Source: Acidobacteriaceae bacterium
GTDB taxonomy: Bacteria > Acidobacteriota > Terriglobia > Terriglobales > Acidobacteriaceae
DNA: 5,624 nt
Direction: 5' to 3'
Assembly: GCA_003165095.1 (NCBI GenBank)
Contig: PLSH01000405.1
Coordinates: 597 to 6,220, forward strand
Below the pieces are notes generated by a model, which saw only the letters and a list, made by a program, of their open reading frames with translations, made no database searches and had not been told where the DNA came from. The position numbers and the translations under genes are program-made. Below are positions 1 through 3,975 of this stretch, piece by piece. Each line of letters starts with the position of its first letter. Position 1 is the stretch's first letter.

Positions 1-150
1 TTCTTTATGAATCGCTTTCGCAAGCTCGGTTTTATCAGCTACGACGGCCGCATCCGCGTCCACAAGTCGCTGCTCAACGTAGTCCTCCACGATCGGCCGC
101 CCGGCGATAACGACGAAATGTCGGACCTCCCCGCCATGACCGGAGACTAG
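1..150 (+). CDS. Crp/Fnr-family transcriptional regulator, C-terminal fragment
   Basis: Frame 1 is open from the first base to a TAG at 148-150, giving the last 49 residues of a gene that begins outside the window. The segment FMNRFRKLGFISYDGRIRVH has the form seen at the end of Crp/Fnr winged-helix domains. It is the tail of the recognition helix (MNRFRKLGFI) followed by the two-strand wing (SYDGRIRVH) and a final short helix (KSLLNVVLHD). An acidic, proline-containing tail follows, with no known function. The family's proteins are cytoplasmic dimers that bind DNA and sense cyclic nucleotides, oxygen or redox through an N-terminal cupin-like domain. That domain is not visible, so the effector cannot be stated. 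The gene converges on the alkene reductase gene that ends at 312, so nothing ties it to that unit. Family assignment is fairly secure; the target and ligand are unknown. Confidence 0.75.
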   Translation, partial: FFMNRFRKLGFISYDGRIRVHKSLLNVVLHDRPPGDNDEMSDLPAMTGD

Positions 151-311
151 CCCCAGCCATCCAATCCTTCCCCGCAAATTGGCTTTGCTGTTTTTCAACA
201 GCATGCAGGTCGGCGAATGGTCTCATTCATCGAGGCTCCTCGGTTGCGTCGACCGACGATTGTCAAGAATCCCAACAGACCAGCCTGTCAATGACTGCAT
301 TGGTTCCCTCG
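151..311. other. Convergent intergenic spacer with a small hairpin
   Basis: This 161-base spacer separates the converging regulator and alkene reductase genes. Its only structure I can see is a perfect 7-bp inverted repeat, TGCTGTT (186-192) and AACAGCA (197-203), around a TTTC loop. Neither strand has a run of U directly after the stem, so it is a weak candidate for a bidirectional transcription end. A 60-codon open frame starting at 179 has no ribosome site and is not protein-like. Confidence 0.4.
186..203. terminator. Possible weak bidirectional terminator hairpin
   Basis: The 7-bp stem with a 4-base loop lies 36 bases after the regulator's stop and about 108 bases after the reductase's stop. 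Its place between two converging genes is the main argument for a termination role. It lacks a clear U-tract on either side, so this is an inference. Confidence 0.2.
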
Positions 312-1367
312 CTACACAGTTAGCGCAGGGTAGTCTGTATAGCCGTGCCGGCCCGATGTAAAGAATGTGCTTGGGTCCGGCACATTGAGCGATGCATCGC
401 CCGCAAACCGTGCCGGCAAATCGGGGTTGGCGATAAACAGGCGGCCGAAGGCTACCGCGTCCGCTTCACCTTCCTGAATGACCCGATTCGCTTCAGCCAG
501 GGTGTATTTCTCATTCGCGATGTATACGCCGCCAAATTGCTTCTTGAGTTGCGGTCCCAATCGATCGGGTCCGAAAAACTCGCGCGCAAACAGGAAGCCG
601 AGACCGCGCCTGCCAAGCTCACGCGCCACGTAGCCGAAGGTTGCCGGCGGGTTTGAATCATGCATGTCGTGCGAATCGCCGCGCGGCGCCAAATGCATTC
701 CTACGCGCTTGGCGCCCCAAACCGAGACCACCGCGTCGGCCACTTCAAGCATGAGCCTGGCGCGGTTTTCAATCGATCCGCCATATTCATCTGTACGGTG
801 ATTGGATCCGTCCTGCAAGAACTGATCGAGCAGGTAGCCATTGGCTCCATGTATCTCCACGCCGTCAAAGCCGGCATGTTTGGCGTTCTCTGCTCCCTTG
901 CCGAAGGCCTCGACGATGCCAGGAATTTCCGACGTTTCAAGTGCGCGCGGCGTCACATATTCAGTAACGGGTCGCACCAGGCTCACATGGCCGGCAGGCT
1001 GGATGGCGCTGGGAGCAACTGGAAGTTTGCCTTCCAGAAAGCTGGGATCTGAGATGCGGCCCACATGCCAGAGTTGTGCAAAAATGCGGCCCGCTGCCCG
1101 GTGCACTGCCTTCGTCACCAGCTCCCAGAACCCGATTTGTTGCGGCGACCAGATCCCCGGCACATTGGCGTAGCCAACGCCCTGCGGGACAACGGGGATC
1201 CCCTCGGAGATGATCAGGCCGGCGCCGGCGCGCTGTGAATAGTATTCGGCCATCAGTTGCGTCGGAACGTGCTCAGGCGTACCGCGCAAGCGAGTAAGCG
1301 GAGCCATGATAATCCGATTCGGCAGTTGGAGCTCGCCGATCTGGATGGGGTCTAACAGAGAAATCAT
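312..1367 (-). CDS. Old Yellow Enzyme-family alkene reductase (FMN, NAD(P)H-dependent)
   Basis: The gene encodes a 351-residue cytoplasmic flavoprotein of the Old Yellow Enzyme family (close to NemA, PETN reductase and xenobiotic reductase in length and motifs). These enzymes use NAD(P)H and FMN to reduce activated C=C bonds in enones, maleimides and some nitro compounds. Counting from ATG 1367, visible motifs are PLTR with the FMN-tuning Thr25, QLWHVGR at 98-104, and EIHGANGYLLDQFL with the substrate-binding pair His173/Asn176 and the likely proton donor Tyr178. These are followed by NHRTDEYGGSIENR, and the phosphate-binding end FGRLFIANPDLPARF from 307. The C-terminus GRHGYTDYPAL is typical. 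All catalytic residues are present, so it should be active. I chose ATG 1367 because AGAAAGA lies 8 bases upstream and family homology begins there; an in-frame TTG at 1409 has no ribosome site. It lies 56 bases after the oxidoreductase gene on the same strand and is probably co-transcribed. The true substrate is not visible. Confidence 0.93.
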   Translation of the reverse strand: MISLLDPIQIGELQLPNRIIMAPLTRLRGTPEHVPTQLMAEYYSQRAGAGLIISEGIPVVPQGVGYANVPGIWSPQQIGFWELVTKAVHRAAGRIFAQLWHVGRISDPSFLEGKLPVAPSAIQPAGHVSLVRPVTEYVTPRALETSEIPGIVEAFGKGAENAKHAGFDGVEIHGANGYLLDQFLQDGSNHRTDEYGGSIENRARLMLEVADAVVSVWGAKRVGMHLAPRGDSHDMHDSNPPATFGYVARELGRRGLGFLFAREFFGPDRLGPQLKKQFGGVYIANEKYTLAEANRVIQEGEADAVAFGRLFIANPDLPARFAGDASLNVPDPSTFFTSGRHGYTDYPALTV

Positions 1368-1375
1368 AATGTGAG

Positions 1376-1382
1376 TCTTTCT
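1376..1382 (-). promoter_or_regulatory. Ribosome binding site deciding the alkene reductase start
   Basis: AGAAAGA on the - strand is a weak Shine-Dalgarno match ending 8 bases before ATG 1367. The competing TTG at 1409 has no purine-rich stretch at a usable distance, so the shorter protein is preferred. Confidence 0.4.
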
Positions 1383-1423
1383 GACAATTGGTTTGTCTGC
1401 CGCGTTCAATGCTTGAGGTGATC

Positions 1424-2344
1424 TCAGGGTGTGAGCAAAACCTTCCCGATTCCCCCATTCTCTGCCAGTTGCTGCGCCTCCCGGATCTGCGCCAGCTTGA
1501 ACCTCTTGCTGATCGGAATGGAAAACAATCCTCGTGCCACTTCCGTTCCAAGCTCTTCCAGTCTCACAGAATCAGGCTGAGCCCAGATGGGCACAACGCG
1601 CAGTTCGCGCCCCTCCGCGGATGGCGGCGCGCCGACCACTGTTGCCAGTACACCGTTTTTCCTGATGTGCGGCAAAATCCGGTCGATGCTCTCGTGCCCT
1701 ACCATATCTGCGACGGCATCGAGTTCCGGCAAGCTGCCAACCTCATTCACATCCCCCAACGCAATGACCCTGTCCGCACCTAGGCGTTCAGCGTCTGCCC
1801 GCTGACGGGCGCGAACCCCCGCAATCACATGGGCGCCATGCTGTTTCGCAACATAAACAGCAGTTCGACCGACACCACCGATTGCGCCTGTAATGAGAAT
1901 GATCTCACCCGGCCTTGGCCGAATTCCGGATTCAATCACCTGGGCCCCGGTCAACAAGACAAGGGGCAACGCCGCCGCTTCAATGTCGTCAAGCGCTTCT
2001 GGAGTCCGCGCGAGATCTTCGGGCTTGCAGACCACATATTCCGCATAAGTGCGGTTTACCAGGCCAAACACGCGCTCGCCCACCTCTAGGGCGGTTACTC
2101 CCTCTCCAAGCGCAACCACCTCACCCGAAAGGTCGCGGCCAAGAATCGCCGGAAGGTCGAGCGGCATCATCTCCCTGAGGTCACCGCGACGTAGTTTCCA
2201 GTCGATTGGATTGATGCTCACGGCGATCGTTTTCACGAGCACTTCGCCGGCTCCGGGGATAGGCATAGGTGCATCTTCGTAAGAGAGCTGATCGACGCCG
2301 CCGTACCCGCGCAGCAGAACAGCCTTCATGAGTCGTTTTGTCAC
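1424..2344 (-). CDS. Zinc-less medium-chain NADP-dependent oxidoreductase (quinone/alkene reductase type)
   Basis: The gene encodes a 306-residue protein of the medium-chain dehydrogenase/reductase superfamily, close in length to the NADP-dependent quinone oxidoreductase or enoyl-type reductases. The N-terminal GroES-like part carries NPIDWKLRRG (45-54) and GRDLSGEVVALGEGV (69-83). The Rossmann part carries ITGAIGGVGRTAVYVAKQHG from residue 151, with the dinucleotide loop GAIGGVG, and a basic GVRARQR after strand 2 that favours NADPH. The zinc-ligand cysteines and histidine of alcohol dehydrogenases are absent, as expected for this subgroup. The C-terminal helix LAQIREAQQLAENGGIGKVLL is typical. 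The start is taken as GTG 2344 because GAGGGAG lies just upstream; ATG 2329 is the alternative and would remove five residues. It is the first gene of a probable unit with the alkene reductase. Both would reduce conjugated carbonyls or quinones, but the exact substrate is not visible. Confidence 0.9.
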   Translation of the reverse strand: MTKRLMKAVLLRGYGGVDQLSYEDAPMPIPGAGEVLVKTIAVSINPIDWKLRRGDLREMMPLDLPAILGRDLSGEVVALGEGVTALEVGERVFGLVNRTYAEYVVCKPEDLARTPEALDDIEAAALPLVLLTGAQVIESGIRPRPGEIILITGAIGGVGRTAVYVAKQHGAHVIAGVRARQRADAERLGADRVIALGDVNEVGSLPELDAVADMVGHESIDRILPHIRKNGVLATVVGAPPSAEGRELRVVPIWAQPDSVRLEELGTEVARGLFSIPISKRFKLAQIREAQQLAENGGIGKVLLTP

Positions 2345-2347
2345 GTG

Positions 2348-2354
2348 CTCCCTC
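2348..2354 (-). promoter_or_regulatory. Ribosome binding site favouring the GTG start of the oxidoreductase
   Basis: GAGGGAG on the - strand ends 3 bases before GTG 2344; its GAGG core is 6 bases away. It is 18 bases from ATG 2329, too far to serve that codon well. The GTG also sits inside a CACGTG palindrome. Confidence 0.5.
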
Positions 2355-2364
2355 TTCCTGGTGC

Positions 2365-2623
2365 GTTTATGTAGAAATGGCCATCACTCTCCGGCGCTTT
2401 CCATCGCCCCTCCGTACTTTAGGAAAGAGCGATGGGAAGATGACGGCAAATATCCAGATTCTAGCCGTTGTCTTCCCGGCGATCGCGACGAGGATCCAGG
2501 TTAAACACCAATTTCATGCAGCGCTAGAAACACTCCAGCGGCTAGAGAAGCGATGCCGCCGCCCACAAGATATGTTGCCGCGTTATCATCAGGTCGTTCC
2601 ACAGGGTCACGCCACACTTTCTC
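2365..2623 (-). pseudogene. ohyA: Decayed N-terminal remnant of an oleate hydratase-like FAD protein
   Basis: The - strand frame running from 2623 reads EKVWRDPVERPDDNAA and then TYLVGGGIASLAAGVFL (2575-2525). The second block is the FAD-binding Rossmann signature of oleate hydratase (myosin-cross-reactive antigen) N-termini, where the family reads like YLIGSGLASLAAACFLIRDG. Intact members are near 550-650 residues and hydrate the double bond of unsaturated fatty acids. Here the frame stops at TAA 2503-2501. Downstream, LVRD-like and N-L-D-I-like pieces (roughly 2495-2445) survive only in shifted frames. The block YGGAMESAGE (2416-2387) matches the family's GGSLDG(S/A)G motif and is back in the original frame, 53 codons after the Tyr where a normal protein (S. 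aureus type) has about 36. A TGA follows at 2386-2384, and a further shift gives DGHFYIN, a possible trace of the next motif. A TAA at 2635-2633 and no good start codon lie upstream. The remnant abuts the ribosome site of the oxidoreductase gene, and the remaining roughly 500 codons are absent. The FAD-fold reading is strong; the oleate hydratase name is likely. Confidence 0.65.
2397..2439. repeat. 11-bp imperfect inverted repeat upstream of the oxidoreductase gene
   Basis: CTTTCCATCGC at 2397-2407 and GCGATGGGAAG at 2429-2439 form an inverted repeat with a single mismatch (a G·U pair in + strand RNA) around 21 bases. It lies 53-95 bases upstream of GTG 2344, where an operator or leader structure could act. 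It also overlaps the decayed coding remnant, so it may be an accident of that sequence. Confidence 0.4.
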
Positions 2624-2956
2624 TTTGCCCGGTTAATCTTGCCGCGCTTGCACTAAGGCACTCTGGACGCGACTGCTCCCAGCGCCCAATGCGATTCTCA
2701 ATCTGTAATGCGGAAATGAATGTATCCAATTGAACAGATGGCCAGGCGCCCCGGATCGGACAATCATGTGGAGCGCGCGGGAAAGGCTTCGCCAGCCGAT
2801 GCTGACCAGTTGACCTTTTTTTGCGCAACGGGTTGCGCGGACACTCTGGCTCGGAACCCATTCTGCCGATTTAGAGAACTGATCGATCTCCTGCACGCAT
2901 TTCCGCCAGCCTGATCCCCTTTGAGCAACTCCGGATCGGAATAGGACGAAATCAAC
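2624..2956. other. Gene-poor region without recognisable coding content
   Basis: Open frames occur on both strands here, but none has a convincing start, ribosome site or family motif. A - strand open frame from 3175 ends at the TAA at 2633. It is in the same frame as the oleate hydratase-like remnant, yet most of it is an antisense shadow of the + strand ORF at 2957 and it is not protein-like. A 16-base near-perfect palindrome GCGCAACGGGTTGCGC (2823-2838) directly follows seven T residues (2816-2822). The decamer CCGGATCGGA occurs at 2751-2760 and again at 2931-2940. The stretch may be the wreckage of older genes, but I cannot name any. Confidence 0.4.
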
Positions 2957-3184
2957 ATGTATCCAGGATTCAACGCACAAAGCTCTCAGCCCTTGGCTGC
3001 GCGCAAACAGTTGAACAGCCGGCACATGATTCCGAATCCGGGTCTCGCCGCCGACGGATTCAACATCTGGTGGCAGAAGACCATTGCGCAGCACACAGCT
3101 ATGGCCGTGGAAGCGTCTGCACTCATGCGCGCGCATCATCGAGTTAACTCGGCCCCGCAGGCGCGCGTCGGGCAAGCCGATTGA
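2957..3184 (+). CDS. Hypothetical small protein (75 residues)
   Basis: I do not recognise this protein. It starts at ATG 2957 with AGGA ten bases upstream (2943-2946), a usable though not strong ribosome site, and ends at TGA 3182-3184. By eye most codons end in G or C (AAC, CAG, GCC, CTC, GTC are preferred), as in the surrounding real genes and more than expected for random open sequence. The product is polar, rich in Ala, Gln, Asn and His, with a central FNIWWQKTIAQHTAMAVEAS stretch that could form an amphipathic helix. It has no signal peptide, membrane segment or cysteine. An inverted repeat overlaps its stop codon. It stands alone, 254 bases before the stress-protein gene on the same strand. 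It could equally be a chance open frame, since an antisense frame spans it. Confidence 0.35.
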   Translation: MYPGFNAQSSQPLAARKQLNSRHMIPNPGLAADGFNIWWQKTIAQHTAMAVEASALMRAHHRVNSAPQARVGQAD

Positions 3185-3197
3185 TCACGTTCGTGAT
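3184..3197. repeat. Perfect 6-bp inverted repeat at the end of the small ORF
   Basis: ATCACG (3184-3189) and CGTGAT (3192-3197) are separated by TT only. The loop is too short for a good RNA hairpin and there is no U-tract, so a DNA-binding-protein site is more likely than a terminator. The halves are in the wrong order for the Crp consensus TGTGA-N6-TCACA. Confidence 0.3.
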
Positions 3198-3332
3198 GGA
3201 GCGGCGCTCAATATACAAACCAACTGCCACGGCGACAGAAATGCATAAACAAGGCAGCGATACCTCTCAGAAGCAGCCCCCACGCGATGGAGGTGGGGCG
3301 GCCTGCAAAGCCTGCTAAGGCGCGCCGGTTCA

Positions 3333-3361
3333 TTGATGCTGATATGCCGCGCTCAGATGAT
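3333..3361 (+). promoter_or_regulatory. Weak sigma-70-like promoter candidate for the stress-protein operon
   Basis: TTGATG (3333-3338) and GATGAT (3356-3361) each match four of six consensus bases and are exactly 17 bases apart. They would give a leader of about 70 bases before ATG 3439, including the 3366-3384 hairpin. Matches this loose occur by chance, so this is only a candidate. Confidence 0.2.
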
Positions 3362-3428
3362 CAAAAGAGCACAGCCTTTGCTCTCGCAACAAAAGAGACT
3401 TGAGCCTAAGTCGCTCTAATGAATCATT

Positions 3429-3433
3429 GAGGG
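3429..3433 (+). promoter_or_regulatory. Ribosome binding site deciding the stress-protein start
   Basis: GAGGG sits 5 bases before ATG 3439. The alternative TTG at 3400 has no equivalent site, and the extra 13 residues it would add lie outside the conserved fold. Confidence 0.55.
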
Positions 3434-3438
3434 CCATC

Positions 3439-3951
3439 ATGCCGGAAGCTCATCCTTTCCCTTTCATACCGACTAGCATCCTCTTGCCCATCGACTTTAG
3501 CCCGTCCTCTCAAGCGGCTTTGGACGCAGCCAGCGATCTCGCTGAACATTTTCAGGCTGGCCTGGTCCTGGTCAACGTCGTTCCCTGCCTTTCATTCTTT
3601 GCTCTTACGTATGCCGTCCCCGACGATGCTCTCCGGCGGAAAATAGGGGCACACTCTGAGCGTCTTCTAGCCAGGTGTCAGTTAACTCTTACAGCGAGAG
3701 GCGTCAAGTCAAGCTATAGCGTCGAATTCGGAAATGACGTGGCCGGAACCATTCTCGAAGTCGTCGAGCGCGAACATGTCGACATGGTCGTGATCTCAAC
3801 CCACGGTATCTCTGGTTGGAATCCCCTCGTTTTTGGCTCAATCGCCGAAAAGGTCGTGAAGCTTGCGCAATGCCCACTTTTGCTTCTTCACTCAGCCAAT
3901 CCGGAGAGCCGTTCGAAGAGCCCTTCAAAACGCTCAATGGAATGGTGGTAG
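3439..3951 (+). CDS. Universal stress protein (UspA family), single domain
   Basis: The gene encodes a 170-residue cytoplasmic protein with one Usp domain. The first strand reads SILLPIDFSPSSQAAL, with the conserved Asp19 of the nucleotide pocket. The middle strand is GLVLVNVVP. The ATP-binding signature is near 120-134, STHGISGWNPLVFGS, which fits G-2x-G-9x-G(S/T) except that the first Gly is Ser120, a common family variant. The domain ends KVVKLAQCPLLLL, and a basic/serine tail of about 19 residues follows. Usp proteins bind ATP or other nucleotides and help survival in starvation, acid, hypoxia or oxidative stress, often by modulating partner proteins. The start is ATG 3439, chosen for the ribosome site GAGGG. 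It is 24 bases upstream of the proton-pump gene on the same strand, so the two are probably co-transcribed and the protein may act in the same stress or adjust the pump. That link is inference. Confidence 0.93.
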   Translation: MPEAHPFPFIPTSILLPIDFSPSSQAALDAASDLAEHFQAGLVLVNVVPCLSFFALTYAVPDDALRRKIGAHSERLLARCQLTLTARGVKSSYSVEFGNDVAGTILEVVEREHVDMVVISTHGISGWNPLVFGSIAEKVVKLAQCPLLLLHSANPESRSKSPSKRSMEWW

Positions 3952-3966
3952 CGAGATCGGCAAAAC

Positions 3967-3971
3967 AGGGG
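3967..3971 (+). promoter_or_regulatory. Ribosome binding site of the proton-pump gene with tandem ATG codons
   Basis: AGGGG lies 4 bases before ATG 3976 and 7 bases before ATG 3979. The second ATG has the more usual spacing, so the real product may lack one methionine. Confidence 0.5.
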
Positions 3972-3975
3972 TCTA

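Larger units (their letters stand above)
3198..3438. other. Leader region upstream of the stress-protein gene
   Basis: This stretch holds no convincing gene. It contains a compound stem-loop, GCAG (3273-3276) plus CCCCAC (3278-3283) pairing with GTGGGG (3293-3298) plus CTGC (3303-3306). A short tandem pair GCCTGCAAA/GCCTGCTAA follows (3301-3318), then a 6-bp hairpin AGAGCA (3366-3371) with TGCTCT (3379-3384) in the probable 5' leader. A 41-codon - strand ORF (3208-3333) with a membrane-like middle is discussed in the findings; it lacks a ribosome site. Confidence 0.4.

Noticed and set aside
1383..1397. A small hairpin GACAA/TTGTC between the two reductase genes.
   Set aside because: The stem is only 5 bp with a 5-base loop and no U-tract, so it does not support a terminator or riboswitch separating the genes.
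2338..2733. A 131-codon + strand open frame opposite the decayed gene remnant.
   Set aside because: It begins with TTG without a ribosome site, shows no family similarity, and the opposite strand carries recognisable, if broken, protein sequence.
2816..2838. Seven T residues next to a GC-rich hairpin (GCGCAA-CGGG-TTGCGC), which looks like a terminator.
   Set aside because: The T-run precedes the stem on the + strand, and on the - strand the stem is followed by A residues. Neither orientation has the stem-then-U order of an intrinsic terminator.
2751..2940. The decamer CCGGATCGGA repeated at 2751 and 2931, exactly 180 bases apart.
   Set aside because: Flanking bases do not match and there is no third copy. 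One shared decamer in a kilobase is close to chance expectation.
2633..3175. A 180-codon open frame on the - strand ending where the oleate hydratase-like remnant begins, in the same frame.
   Set aside because: Its codons are the exact complements of the + strand ORF at 2957, it has no ribosome site or family motif, and its composition (many Arg, Ser, Cys, Trp) is typical of antisense shadow frames.
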